Shown here in pieces: positions 12,218 to 24,472 of a stretch of DNA of 53,598 nucleotides. Position 1 is the first letter of the stretch, and each line of letters begins with the position of its first letter. Source of the stretch: Branchiostoma floridae (lineage: Eukaryota > Chordata > Leptocardii > Amphioxiformes > Branchiostomatidae); NCBI RefSeq assembly GCF_000003815.2, contig NC_049985.1:515046-568643 (forward strand), written 5' to 3'. The notes under the pieces are model-generated. The model searched no databases. It had not been told where the DNA came from and was given only the letters and a program-made list of their open reading frames with translations. The translations under genes and the position numbers were made by a program.

Positions 12218-13613
12218 AAGGTGGCAGACAATCCACCAAAACATGCTGGATTGAACGCAAAGTTATGGAATGCACTGTCAGTAACAGAACTGTACAGGAT
12301 ACAGTGTATGGCAACTTGTACATACAATACATACATACAAGGCAGTTTAACTACATGAGTTACTGGTATCTAAAAATCTACGAAACTAATCTATTTTACA
12401 CATGGTAAATAGTATTGACAATCAGGCTAGCATTATGTGCTGGTTCAAGACAGTATAATATTGTCTCGCTTTTTTAAAGGAGTTATATATAAATTGACCG
12501 ACACAGGCAGATATATCAGCAGGACATGATAGTAACATATCAAACATTTCTGTCTTGTTAGGTGGTAACATTGTATCAGATTTGTATATGGGTTTGAAGA
12601 CCACATGGATGATGTCATCACAATCATTATTGCGATTTACTAAAAGACGCTTTCCAGTTGATCGATTTCTGGTCGATTAGTGTTCATTTGAGCACCCTCG
12701 TGCCACCCGTGACGTCAGCTTCAATCAACTCGCCCACCTAAGCTAGACTAATCAAACATTGTTTTCTCCAATCCGTTGACTAAAGGCCACACCGAGCTCA
12801 AATCTGAGGGGCACAACTGCAACAAGAAGTCTGAGGACAGCCCTTCATACTTCCTTGCCAAGAAAGTGGCAACAGAAGATTTTCTGCAGAGCTTGGGAGG
12901 TAAGTTTAGAGAAACGTGAGGTAAGTACATTTCCATAATTCCAAATCACCAGTTACTGGCATTAGAGCAGCTGAAAGCTGCCAAAAATGTCGGGAAACTA
13001 TTAATGCTGCATTTGTAACAGCAACATTATTACATCATAACTTATCAATATACCAACTGATAAAACCTTTCATAAGATCAAACCCTTGACAGGCCCCGAT
13101 CATTGGAAATATCACTTCACGCGAAATTCTCGCTAAAAGTGTTCCCGACCAACCTTCGCAACCCAGCGTCTCCTATTGTATCAGTTACGCCAATTTGATT
13201 TCTTTGGATTTGGATTTTTGATTTGTTCTTGAGTTGAAAAAGAAAAACACGTACTTTTGCCATGTACTACATGAACAAACCCCGAATGTTCACATTGCGA
13301 CACCACCAGAGAATACTATTCTTGTCTTCCTATTTATTGAAAAACTAAGAATCTATGATTTATTGCTCTGAACGTCAACAAGCCTAGAATGATGACTTTG
13401 GTTTCTGGCAGATGCCTGGTTTTGTTTTGTTTTGTTTACTTCCTTTTCCCCGCCCACTCCGTTATCATCCTGCAAAGCTGATAACCAAGAAAATAGATGG
13501 GTGTAGCCTAATCTTCATATATGGTCCAAACAGCGTCACAAAAACACGAGTAAACAACCTCCATTTTGAATGTTAATATGTTAATATTGAAACAGCCAGC
13601 TTCAGACAATTAA

Positions 13614-13713
13614 TTTTTTTATTTTTTTATTTATTTATTGGTTTGGCTGCAACGAACACACAGCCAGGGCTGCCCAACTAGCCTATGGCTATTAAAAAGG
13701 GCTAGCCCTGAAA
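13614..13713 (-). mobile_element. Very short 3' end of the same non-LTR family with 11-bp target duplication
   Basis: The reverse complement matches the 3' end of element 1 (GGCTAGCC..., CCATAGGCTAGTTGGGCAGC, AAT repeats). CAGACAATTAA flanks it on both sides (13603-13613 and 13714-13724). The target-site duplication shows a genuine ~100-bp retrotransposed tail. Confidence 0.85.
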
Positions 13714-14004
13714 CAGACAATTAATATACTAGTAACCATATCAGTAAGGCTACCCTAAGGTAATCTCCAAGCAGATCTTGCGGTGGCATAAGATAGTGTC
13801 ATAAGCTGAAGGATCTTGGTCGCACTTTCTTTCGGCACAGCTATTGATACATGAATTCTGGCGCGCTCTTTAAGAAATGTCAATATATTTTGGTGTTCTG
13901 CATGTTTTGATTTCGTACAGATTGTATATAGTTTTTGCAATTGTACGCTGATAATGTTTGTTTTACCTGCATTGCTTAACTGTTTAGGGATTAGTAGTTT
14001 TTGT

Positions 14005-14390
14005 AGAGTGCATATTTACCTCCATGAAAAAAATAGAGGTATAGTTTTTGGTGTGTCTGTCTGTCTGTGCGTCAGTTTGTTTGTTTGTGTTTGCGGATTT
14101 TTTTTTAGTCAACATAAATCAAAAACCTCTGGATGGATTACGATGATATTTGGGATGTGGGTAGGTGTTGGGAAAACAAAGGTCAAGGTCAATTTTAAAT
14201 TTTTCGGTGGCAGGTAGCTTGTGATGTAAGGGAGAAGTGATATGTGTTTGGACCTCCTACCAGCTTGCTCTGGAACTGCAGGGCCATTCTGGTCAAAATC
14301 TTCCAAGGAGCATAACGGAACATAGGAATGACGGATTTCCATGATATCTATTATGCAGTTATTTTGGGCAGACATGTACATATAAAAGTG
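14005..14390 (-). repeat. Copy of the dispersed module family, minus orientation
   Basis: TTTACCTCCATGAAAAAAAT and GGATGGATTACGATGATATT with GGGATGTGGGTAGGTGTTGG mirror the copy at 5870-6045. GTCTGTCTGTCTG runs lie between. Confidence 0.7.
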
Positions 14391-15471
14391 TAATATTTAG
14401 TGTTTTCCAATATAAGACTCAAAAACATATAACATGTGGCAGGTGGAAGATTAGCAGATACCAATCATGCAAATAACTCCCTAATTTGCATAATTAATGT
14501 GAAAGTGTCATAACTGTTCTAAGTACAAGTAGTAAATGATTGGATTGTCAACATTGTGACCTGTGTAAGTTAGTTAAAGATGTACATAACCAGACATAGA
14601 TTATGCAGATGTGCCAGTCATTTGCATAATCAGAATATCTTTTGTTTAAGAATGTTTCATTATACAGCTTGGTTGTTTTTAACAGTTTATGCTAACAGCG
14701 TTTTATTGTTTTGTATTGTTTGCTTCTGTAACGATTGGTTGTTTGTATAGTTTGACGACATTACCAATCTATTACTCGTTCTATGATAATAGCGTTTCTT
14801 TCTATCGACTTTAGCTTTTAATCTTAGCTGTTTCCAAATAATCATGATTTTATTATTACCTTCGCCAAGAGGGTTAAAGTTATATTTTCGGTAGCGTTTT
14901 TATGTTTGACTTTGACATTGACTTTATTCAGATCCACAATTAGCTTAACAATATACAAGTACATTGTAGCTACTCTTCCTGTGATCCTTATCAACAAACA
15001 TAACAGGACACAAACTTGACACACAGGAACACATACTAACTATACAATGTACATTAAATTCACACGTGATAAAAGATAACTTAAATACTACTTGAGGTAA
15101 TTTATATACAGTGGAAAAATATGTATCGCAAAACATTCCATGTGCTGGACATTCTGCACAAAAACCTTTTCTTCTGAGCGTTTGTTCTGGGCTTTGGTAG
15201 TCTGATAGTTTGGGATTTTGATGAGCGTGTTTGATATCCATGGGACTGCATTGTGAACTGTTTATACAGAGAGACTGGTTGTTTGTTTTGCATTATCTTA
15301 TGAAAAGTCACTACACTTTTCTGCTGGATTCTGTCTTTCACGGAAAACCACCCTAGCGTCTGCAGCAAAGCGTCCCTGCTTGTGAACCTGTGACAACCAA
15401 GGGCGATCCTGGCCGCTATGATCTGTACGACTTGTAACCGGTTTATTCTCTTCCCAGACGTACTTGTCCAC

Positions 15472-15644
15472 TAATCTCCAAGCAGATCCTACGGTAGCAT
15501 AAGATAGTATATAAAGCTGACAGAGGAGTGAAGCCAGCCTAGGAGTGTGTTTGGCTACATGGCAAATGGACACCTCTTGGCTGACTACACTCCTTGGCCA
15601 GTTTGGTACTATTTTATGCCATTGTAGGATCTGCTTGGAGATTA
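15472..15644. mobile_element. MITE, 173 bp, 37-bp inverted repeats
   Basis: TAATCTCCAAGCAGATCCTA continues with CGGTAGCATAAGATAGTA and is inverted at 15608-15644 (TACTATTTTATGCCATTGTA, GGATCTGCTTGGAGATTA). A solo end of the same element is at 13761-13798. Confidence 0.88.
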
Positions 15645-15839
15645 CTTGCCCACACCGAACTGCAGTAGTCTAGATGTGTCAGTACCAGGGCTTGAATCAG
15701 TTTTATCCTTAGTCTGCGCGGAAGTGATTTCCTCAATTGCGCCATGCTCCCATTACAGTTCTTTACAACATGGTCTGCGTGATTGCCGAATGCGAGGTTT
15801 TAGTCAACATGTACTCCCAAAAGTTTGTATGTAAAATAC

Positions 15840-16330
15840 CAGCATATCTAGAGAACGCCTGGACGGATTGTGTTGATATCCAATAAGTGGGCAGGTCTTA
15901 ATACTGTACATAGCGTCTCTCTGACACGGCCAGTGGAAGACTAGCTCTTAAGTAAGCTAAAACTGGTTCGAGATCACTTTCAGATCTCTTTCACTTGGTG
16001 AGACCTAGAAACGATTAGATGTTGGGTCTCCTAGCGGCCTGTCACGGTACTGCAGTGGAATTTCCGGGTTTATATCTCGAGTTCTGGACATGCTGCGGCT
16101 ATGATTTTTGAGTGGTAGACAGTTCTTGATGCCAAGAGTAAGTGGTGTAGGCTTGGCCCCCTAGCGGCTTCTTTTGGAACTGCAGGGCAGGTTTAGTGTC
16201 ATACTTTGAAAGGGAATAACTCAAGAAGGGGTTGACGGATTGTCATGATTTTTGGTATCTATATAGCTTAAGTGATGCAATGGCACATCAACTATGCAAA
16301 TTGGATTCTAATTTGAAGATAGTTTGAAGA
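15840..16330 (-). repeat. Three diverged modules of the dispersed family
   Basis: GGACGGATTGTGTTGATATC (15867) and GACGGATTGTCATGATTTTT (16230) match the core of the family; CTCCTAGCGGCCTGTCACGG and CCCCTAGCGGCTTCTTTTGG recur near 16030 and 16160. Confidence 0.6.
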
Positions 16331-16679
16331 TATGAACCATCGATTTTAGCTTTTTTTCGATTTTTAACTTTTTAATCTTTAAGACTCGCCAAACTGTGTT
16401 GTTCTTTCATGTAGTCACGACGTGAGGGCCGTATTACTGAGTGTGCCTGTGGATATCTGTATGAACACGACTAATGAATAAACTATACGCAAAGAAAACG
16501 TTTTCTTTAACGTTACAGCATGTGTGGCAGGAACAGTGTATCAAGAAGAACAAAATAGACGGTAGATCTCGGTTTTTTATAGTTTTGTTTTCTTGAAATT
16601 CATGCTAAACAATTGTCAGAGTAATGTAATAAATCGATTAAAGCATTAGCAACACGCACATTTAAATAAGGGTTTCCCC

Positions 16680-17640
16680 ACTCCGTTGCGCCACACCGAG
16701 CTCTGCAATTGGTCGGTTAATGTTTCTCAGAGCACCCTAGTGACGTCAGCTTTAGACAATCACCACGCCCATGTAAGTAAGACTAATCAAACATTGTTTT
16801 TCCCACTCCTCTGCGTCACAGCCACATCGAGCTCGCATCTGGGAGGCACCACTGCAACAAGAAGACTGAAGACAGCTCTTCAGGACTTCTTTACCAAGAG
16901 AACACTCAAGTGCATAGTCTGTCCAGCTTGGAAGGTAGGTTTAGAGAAACGTAAGGTAAGTATATTTTAGAATTCAAATCAAATGTTGAAAAATAATCCA
17001 TTATGCCGGCAACTGGAAACATCCAAAACGTTGCCGAGAAAACGTATAGCTGCAACATCGCTTTCAAATAATTTTCACTGGGCCAAATCATTAGAGAGAG
17101 CACTTCACTTCAAACTTTATGAAATGGGAATAGGGCATGTTCCTGACTAGCCGATTTTATTTCTTTGGATTCGCTTTTTTTTTCATTGTTAAAAAAAAAG
17201 AAGAAAAAATTCCAACTTTTGCCATTTTGCCATGAATCCAAAATGCTAATATTGTGACACCACCATTAAATAATACTCTTGTCTTCCCAATTGTTTAGAT
17301 TGCCCTATTCATTGAAACACTTACAATGTGTAATTTAATGCTCGAAATGTCAAACAGCCTAAAATGTTGACTGAGAATGTTTTCACTCCATAACATAAAG
17401 GCTGTTCCTTTTTTACTTTATTTCACTACTCCGTTATCCTGCAACAATCTAAGAACCAAGGTATTAAATATGATGTGGTTTAATCTTGAGTTCTTATAAG
17501 GTCCACACGGCGCCGCCATGAAACTTTCAAAGAAAGAAAAACGAGTAAACAACCTCCATGTTAATGTTAATATGCAAACAGCCAGCTTCAGACAATCAGC
17601 ACAACCATATCAGTAATGTTCGCCAAATAGCAGTTACTCA
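16680..17640 (+). repeat. Segmental repeat copy B (partial)
   Basis: TGACGTCAGC at 16741-16750, GACTAATCAAACATTG, a CGAGCTCGCATCTG block, and donors after 16934 and 16955 (GAAG|GTAGGT, GTAAG|GTAAGT). The match to A and C continues to GCCAGCTTCAGACAATC near 17590. Confidence 0.75.
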
Positions 17641-18075
17641 ATCATTCAGGGATAGGATTCTGGAACTGGTCAGACGTTTTAAGGAAAATCATCTACCTTT
17701 CCTCAGTGACTATGAGCAGATCTGTTGAGCATGTTTTATACCCATTCTAACTTTGAAATAATGTTGAAAGGAGATGAAGACATATTTTGGACAGTCAAAT
17801 GGGAAACAAAAGTCACAGCAAGTTTTATACCCACCCTATATTGATATTCAAAGGACATGAAGACAACTATTGGATAGTAAAATAGGAAACACAATAAAGG
17901 CTATGTCAAAACAAGGTTGATGCCAATGAGTGAATTAGCTCATGTATTTTAGGACAGGACGGAGGCTACCTGGACGTCTGGCCGTTTCCAAACTGATATC
18001 CAGTTGCTTCTAAATCAGTAACTGCTGTCCTGTGTATCGTATTACCTGGATGTCTGAACTTTATTAAGCGATATC
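17625..18075. repeat. Foldback-type dispersed repeat pieces
   Basis: AGCAGTTACTCAA...GGAACTGGTCAGACG (17630) and its inverse CCGTTTCCAAACTGATATCC then AGTAACTGCT...TTACCTGGATGTCTGAAC (17990-18060). Relatives lie at 3300-3420, 38385-38570 and 47345-47460. Confidence 0.55.
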
Positions 18076-18729
18076 TAAGGCTGTTTGTCGCGCGTTTCAT
18101 TCCGCTGCTAAATCACTCGGCTGCAGTGACGCCGCCAACGTGCTCTACAAGATCTCAACCAACATCGCAGCCACCACAATGCCACTCACTGTAAGGGGCT
18201 GTCAGCTCCTTCTCGTGCTGAGAATAGCCTGGCCTTCTACCCTCCGTTATCCCGAGTAGACTTTCGCCTGAACTCGTTTTTTTTCGAAGAATTACCTGCC
18301 AGAACATGCAGTAAAAGCTACTACATCACAGCATCAAAAATTACAGTAGTTATAGCACCCCAACCAGTCAGCAAATCATGGCTTCCCGTAAGAAAAACAA
18401 TACAGAAACACAAAACCCCCTCAATCCCATACATTAGTGTGTCGGAAAGTAAACCTTTGTTTCATCTCATTTACCAGTAGTGGCATGTGACACTTTTATA
18501 AAAGTAAGGGTATTTAGAAAAAACAAATACAGAACAATAAAGAAATACCATAAAAATGACCAACACCTTCAATCCCAAACAGATGTAATGAAATGCTTGT
18601 ACGAGTTTTTATTGTTTTTATAGTTAAGAAGGATGTACTGAATATTGATTGCTTCGGCCAAAACGTTATGAAATGTGAATTATACACATAAGAATGAAGT
18701 CCAATGTATTGCCCCTTCTAAGACCCGCT

Positions 18730-20580
18730 CTACATGTATACATTTGGTCATTTTCTGGTCAGTTGGTGTTTATTTGAGTTGAGCACCTTCGTGCCACTCG
18801 TGACGTCAGCTTTAGACAATCAACACGCCCACCTAAGCTAGACTAATTAAACATTGTTTTCCCCACTCCGTTGTGTAACGGCCACACCGAGCTCACATCT
18901 GACAGGCACCAGTGCAACACGAGGACTGAGCACAGCCCAGCATGACTTCCTCACCCAGAACAGAAGGTGGCAACTGAAGATTTTCTGACTTACGAGGTAG
19001 GTTTGGAGAAACTTCAGGTAAGCGTGTTCTTAGAATTCAAATCACCTGGTGAAAAGTCCTTTATTATGCCATAATGAAGGCAACTGGAAGCTGACAAAAC
19101 GTCGCGGAGAAAACCTTATGGCATTTGTATCATGGACAGCAACGTTACTTTCAAATAACTAACTGATAAGAAACTGATAAAACTTAGTTATAGAATCAAG
19201 CCTGTGATAGGTCTCGATCATTGGAAAAGCGTGTTCTCAGAAATCAAATCACCTGCTAAAAAGTACTTTATTATGCCATAATGAAGGCAGCTGGAAGCCA
19301 TATGGCTGCATTTGTATCATGGACAGCAACGTTACTTCCAAATACCTAACGAAACCGATAAAACTAGTATAGAATCAAGCCTTTGACGGGCCCAGACCAT
19401 CGGAAAATGCACTATTTACGCAAAATTCTCACTTTAAAATGTGGGTAGAGCATATTTTTATAAATCTTTCTTTACTCATTTTTCGTAAATAAAAGGCATC
19501 AACAAAGGAAAGGCATGGCAGATACAAAACTAGACACATGTGGTATTAAAAAAAAAACACACACATAAAAACCAGAACACAGTCGTGTACTGTAAACCCC
19601 ATCGCTCATATTCACATAACAGTCATCATTCTATTCAGGGTAGAGCATGTTACTGACCAGCCTTCATGTCCCGCACCTCCTATTGCGTCAGGTACACCAA
19701 ATCGATGTCATTGGATTCGTTCATTTTTCTGAGCTGAAAAATTTACAGTGAAGAAAGTTGTTTATAATTCTTTCAGTTTTCCTATTCATTGATACACTCA
19801 AACTCCAATATTCAATGCTTGAATTGTCTACCAGCGTAAAGTAATGACTTTGGCTCCTGTGGAAAGTGCCTTGTCTAAAACAGAATGCCTGTTCCGCGTT
19901 TTCTTTCATTTCACGCGGCCATTCCTTCATCACTTGAGCACCAAGGGATTAAATCTATGTGACCTAATCTGATCTGGTCTAAACTACGTCGTGAAAAGGT
20001 CAGTGAAAAAAACGAGTAAACAACCTCCATGTTAAATGCTGATAGTCAAACAACCAGCTTCAGACCATCAACATTACCGTATCAGTAAGACTAATCTTAG
20101 GCTGTTTATCACACTACATTTCGGCACAGAAATGGAAACAAGTATTCTGGCGTGCTCTCTAAGAAATGCTAATATTGTATTATTCTTCTGCATGTTTTGA
20201 GTTTGTACGGATTAATTGTTTTTCATACAGTTTGCAATTTTATAACGTTTGATTTTCTACATGGTTCGACTTTGTAGGGATGCGTTGTTTTTGTAGAGTG
20301 TGCATGCTAATAATGGTTCATTGTACGGATTGGCTGAGGTTTCACAGTTTGTACGCTAATTTTCTATTGTTCAGCATGGTTTAATTGTGCAAAGTTTGTT
20401 TTCTTTTGCATAGTTTGACGACATTACTGTTCTGGCTCTTTGCTCTATGACAATAGCATTTTTAAAACACTTATTGATATATTTTATTAACTTTTTAAAG
20501 TTAAAACTTTTAATTTTTGCCGTATGACAATAATCATGATACTATTCTTTCTGCATAGTTTACCATCATTATTTTTCTGC
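18730..20580 (+). repeat. Segmental repeat copy C, nearest the LRR gene
   Basis: TGACGTCAGC at 18801-18810, CTAGACTAATTAAACATTG, CACACCGAGCTCACATCTG, and donors after 18996 and 19017. It also carries an internal tandem duplication (19030-19200 and 19225-19385, both with TTTATTATGCCATAATGAAG). Confidence 0.75.
18801..19017 (+). promoter_or_regulatory. Candidate promoter and non-coding first exon for the LRR gene
   Basis: A full CRE-like TGACGTCAGC, a CCCACTCCGTTG motif and a ~100-bp exon-like stretch end in tandem donors that are kept in all three segmental copies. A splice to the acceptor at 21230 would give a 2.2-kb first intron. This is inference from conservation between copies. Confidence 0.35.
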
Positions 20581-20784
20581 TGTTTCAGCTGTGCGATAAC
20601 ATCTATTGAGTTTTATAATATTCATCACTATTCATTGTCACATGTTATTGTATGTTACCTAAATTTGTTTCTACCATGTACTTACAATTAGTCTCCGGGT
20701 ATGAACTTGCAAATTAACTTTCATTAACATTATCATTTCATTTATTAACTTTGATATAAAGTCATATTTTAGTAACGTTTGTAG

Positions 20785-21115
20785 CTGTGTAACAGTGATT
20801 TAGCAGCATAAGTCAAGTAACTATTCATGAATTGCCATAACGTTTTGCGTGTGGTTAGGAGTTGCCCCCTGATATAAATAGTTGTATTGTATTTAACCAC
20901 AAACCTGGCATACAGGAGGGTACAAATGTGGCTTCACTGAAAATGGACCTGTGTAACAGTGGTTTAGCAGCATAAGTCAACTAGCTATTCATGAATTGCC
21001 ATAACGTTTTGCACAACGTGTGTGTTTAGGAGTTGCCTTATGATATAATTAATTGCATTTAACCACAAACCTGGCATGCAAGAGAGAAAAATCTGGCTTC
21101 ACTGAAACTGATAAC
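20785..21115 (+). repeat. Tandem duplication, two ~165-bp units, directly upstream of the LRR gene
   Basis: GTGTAACAGTGATTTAGCAG and ATTCATGAATTGCCATAACG recur at 20785-20845 and again at 20951-21010, each followed by TTTAACCACAAACCTGGCAT. The duplicated block covers the putative core promoter. Confidence 0.8.
20868..20905 (+). promoter_or_regulatory. Candidate TATA-type core promoter of the LRR receptor
   Basis: GATATAAATAG at about 20871-20881 is a good TATA box 365 bp before the LRR start codon. It lies in the first of two ~165-bp tandem copies; the second copy has a weakened version (GATATAATTA). A possible acceptor (TTTTACTCAG, 21221-21230) before the ATG could instead mean that the 5' UTR is spliced from further upstream. 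Confidence 0.35.
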
Positions 21116-21243
21116 TCCTGCAAGCACAGAAGCATTAGTGAGAGAAACAATTCTTGCACATTGAAAAAGAATAACAAATGTGAAAATATCCTATGCTCAA
21201 GAAGAGGAGCACTTTCTTTGTTTTACTCAGGTAACCAGACACC

Positions 21244-24200
21244 ATGGGAAGAAAGCTGCGACACCTGCTGATATTCCTTCTCATCATCCTGAAGGAGCCC
21301 AACCTGCAGGTAGCCGGCCGTACCTGCACACAATCAGCAGCTCAGAAAGCCGGCAACAGATGCACACCACCGATACCGCGCTGTGAATGCCGTGATCTGG
21401 GCCTCACTAGCATCAATGTGAACCTCCCAGCATCCTTCACTGATTTATATTTGACACACAACAAGATAACAATTATTCGGAAAGGTGCATTTACAAATCT
21501 ACCCTGGCTACGAGAGTTGAGATTGTCAGACAACAAGATAACAATGATTCAGGAAGGTGTATTTAAAAATCTGGCCCGGCTACAACAGTTGTACCTTAAC
21601 TCCAACAAGATAAAAATTATTGCCCCTGGTACATTTACAAATCTACCCGGGCTACGAGAGTTGTGGCTGAACTACAACCAGATAACAAGGATTCACGAAG
21701 GTGCATTTGTAAATCTACCCAAGCTACAAAAGTTGTGCCTGTCCCACAACAAGATAAAAATGATTGCCCCTGGTACATTTACAAATCTACCCGGGGCTAC
21801 CAAGGTTGTTGCTGACCTTCAATCAGATAACAATGATTCACGAAGGTGCATTTGTAAATCTACCCCAGCTACAATATTTGAACCTGGAAAACAACCAGAT
21901 AACAAAGATCCAGGAAGGTACATTTGTAAATGTATCTCAGCTTCAAACATTGTCCCTGGGCGCCAACCGGATAACAAACATCAAGGAAGATGTTATTGCA
22001 TATCTACCAGGGCCCGGGCTACAGGATTTGCACCTGTACATCAACCAGATAACAAAGATTGAGCCAGGTACATTTACAAACCTACCCCGGTTACGAACTT
22101 TGAGCCTGAGAAGAAATGAGATATCAAAAATCCATGCATGTGCATTTGCAAATCTTCCCCGGTTACTCAGTTTGAACCTGGATAACAACAGGATAACAAT
22201 GATTCCAAAAGGAGCATTTGCAAATCTTCCCCGACTGCGACGGTTGTACCTCGATAGTAACCGGATAACAACGCTTCAGCCGGGTGCATTTGTGAATCTA
22301 CCGCAGCTACAAGAGTTGGACCTTTCGAACAACAAGATGTCTGCCATTACCCCTTTAGCTTTCAGCTTGTTGCCGTCAAATCTATTCATACGACTTAACG
22401 GGAACCCCTGGCAGTGTGACTGTAGGATGGCTCCCCTCAGGCTAGATTCGACAGAATTTTCTTCATCTAAAGACACGATAGTCTGTGTCGAACCCGCCAA
22501 CTTATGGGAACAGAAGCTTGCATATGTCAGTCCTGAAGATTTGGTATGTGCAGAGCCAACCATATCAGCACTGCCTGTTGATGTCCAAGTAACCTTTAAC
22601 AATTGTTACGAAGGTACAACAGCTGGCTCCACATCTAATGACTATTACAATAGCACAACAGCTGGCTCCACATCTGATGACTATTACAATAGCACAACAG
22701 CTGGCTCCACATCTAATGACTATTACAATAGCACAACAGCAGGTCTTAAAGGAAGTACAACTGGAGCGACAGAAATTCCAACCCTTCAAACCACTTCAGA
22801 CATACCAGAAAGCGACAGTTCCATAGAATCTGATCCCAGTTTCCCCATACCTGTTCTCATTGGCTCTAACTGTGGTTCAATAGCTGGCATTGCCCTGATC
22901 GGCACCGTGATCCTCACAATCTGGTGCAAGAGGAGGACCAATAATTCTTCATTAGACCCTACTTTAGGCCCAAACTCTAACATCGATTTGAGTAACCTTA
23001 ACATGACAATACAGTCTCAGACCATCAATGGCCAGTCTCAGACCATCACTGACCCCAACCCAAACACCACAACTGCTGTAGTGACCAGTGCCCATGATCA
23101 CCAGTATGAAGACATAGACCAACATAACAACCTAAGGCAGGGTCAGTCTCAGACCAACACTGAACCCAACACAAACACCACAGCAGCTGGTTTAATGACA
23201 AGTGACCATGATCACCAGTATGATGATGTTGACAACCATCATGATCAGGCAGGGCAGGGCCAGTCTCTAGCTAACGCTCAGTCTCTAAAGGTTGAAAACC
23301 TGTCACATCACGAGTTGGTAGCTGCCTTAGATCCAAACCCCATGTATGTAGGGGTGGAAGCATCAGCGAAGGGCCCAACATCTACAGCAATAGCCAGTGG
23401 TCATAATCAGACAGGGCAGGGCCAGTCTCATGCTATGGCTGAATCCCTCGCAAACACCACAGTCGGTGTAGTGAGTGGCCATGATCACCAGTATGAAGAT
23501 ATGACACAACATAATCAGACAAGGCGGGGTCAGTCTCAGGCCATCGCTGAATCCAACGCAAACACCACAGCTGGTAGTATAGTGACCAGTGGTCATGATC
23601 ACCAGTGTGAAGATGTTGACAACCATCATGATCAGACAGACCAGGGCCAGTCGCAGGCCAGCAATGAATCCCTGGATGCTAGAAATCTATCTTATGGCAC
23701 AGGGCCGACTGCCTCACAGCAGAATTCTCTGTACAAAGTTGTGGGCCAGTATCAAGCCCTCATCCAACACAACTCAAACACTACGGCTGGTGTAGTGACC
23801 AGTGGTCATGACCAGTATAAAGATATGACCCAACATGATCAGACAGGGAAGGGCCAGTCTCAGGTCATCACTGAATCCAACCCAAACACTACAGCTAGAG
23901 TAATGTCCAGTTGTCATGACCACAAATATGAAGATATGAACCAACATAACCATCTAGGGCAGGGCCAGTTTCAGACCACCATTCAATCTCTGAACGTTGA
24001 AAATCTATCCCATAACGAAGTGCTAGCTGCCTTAAAGCCAAATCCCATGTATGCAGCTGTAGAAACACAATCACGTGACCAAAAATCTGCTGTAATGACC
24101 GGAGGCCATGATCAGACAGGGCAGGGCCAGTCTCATGTCATCGCTAAGTCCCTCCCAAACACCGTAGCTGCTGAAGTGAGTGGTCATGATCACCAGTATG

Positions 24201-24472
24201 AAGATATGACACAACATAATCAGGCAGGGCAGGGCCAGTCTCATGTCATCGCTAAGTCCCTCCCAAACACCACAGCTTCTGTAGTGAGTGGCCATGAACA
24301 CCATTATGAAGATATGACACAACATAATCAGACAGGGCAGGGCCAGTCTCAGGCTAACCCTCAATCTCCAAAAATTGAAAACCTATCACATGACGAAGTT
24401 CTAGCTTCCTTAAAGCCAAATCCTATGTACGCAGGAGTGGGAACATTACCAAAGGACCAAAACTCCTCCTGA
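21244..24472 (+). CDS. Leucine-rich-repeat transmembrane receptor with repeated YxxM/NPxY cytoplasmic tail (frameshifted in this assembly)
   Basis: The ATG at 21244 opens a signal peptide (basic MGRKLR, then LLIFLLIIL). A Cys-rich LRR N-cap (about residues 27-50) and 13 LRRs of 24 residues (consensus LxxLxLxxNxITxIxxGAFxNLPx) follow, then an LRR C-cap (NPWQCDC with later Cys), a Thr/Ser stalk holding a 13-residue repeat (TTAGSTSNDYYNS, three times), one membrane segment (about 537-561) and a ~514-residue tail. The tail repeats HDHQYEDM-like units and three NPMY motifs. There is no TIR or kinase domain. The frame breaks once: four Gs at 21793-21796 where sister repeats have three; beyond it the other frame stays open to TGA at 24470-24472. 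Total about 1075 codons if one G is surplus. The rest is intact, so I favour a sequencing error or allele over an old pseudogene. Ligand unknown; the family suggests a surface recognition or adhesion role. Confidence 0.88.
21792..21797 (+). other. Single-base frameshift in the LRR receptor
   Basis: The text reads CTACCCGGGGCTACC here and CTACCCGGGCTACG in the sister repeat near 21650. Removing one G restores LRR number 5 into number 6 without other changes. Confidence 0.8.

Larger units (their letters stand above)
12650..14860 (+). repeat. Segmental repeat copy A with CRE-like site and splice-donor pair
   Basis: Homologous to 16680-17640 (B, partial) and 18730-20580 (C). It contains TGACGTCAG at 12710-12718, then AGACTAATCAAACATTG and a CACACCGAGCTC block, then donors at 12899/12900 and 12920/12921 (GGGAG|GTAAGT and GTGAG|GTAAGT). 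Further downstream, shared blocks (AACAGCCAGCTTCAGACA, TTTGACGACATTAC) align with copy C. Other repeats are inserted within it. Confidence 0.75.

Noticed and set aside
22276-24364. Minus-strand frames of 70-108 codons opposite the LRR gene
   Set aside because: They mirror the repeats of the receptor tail; the plus strand has coherent domains.
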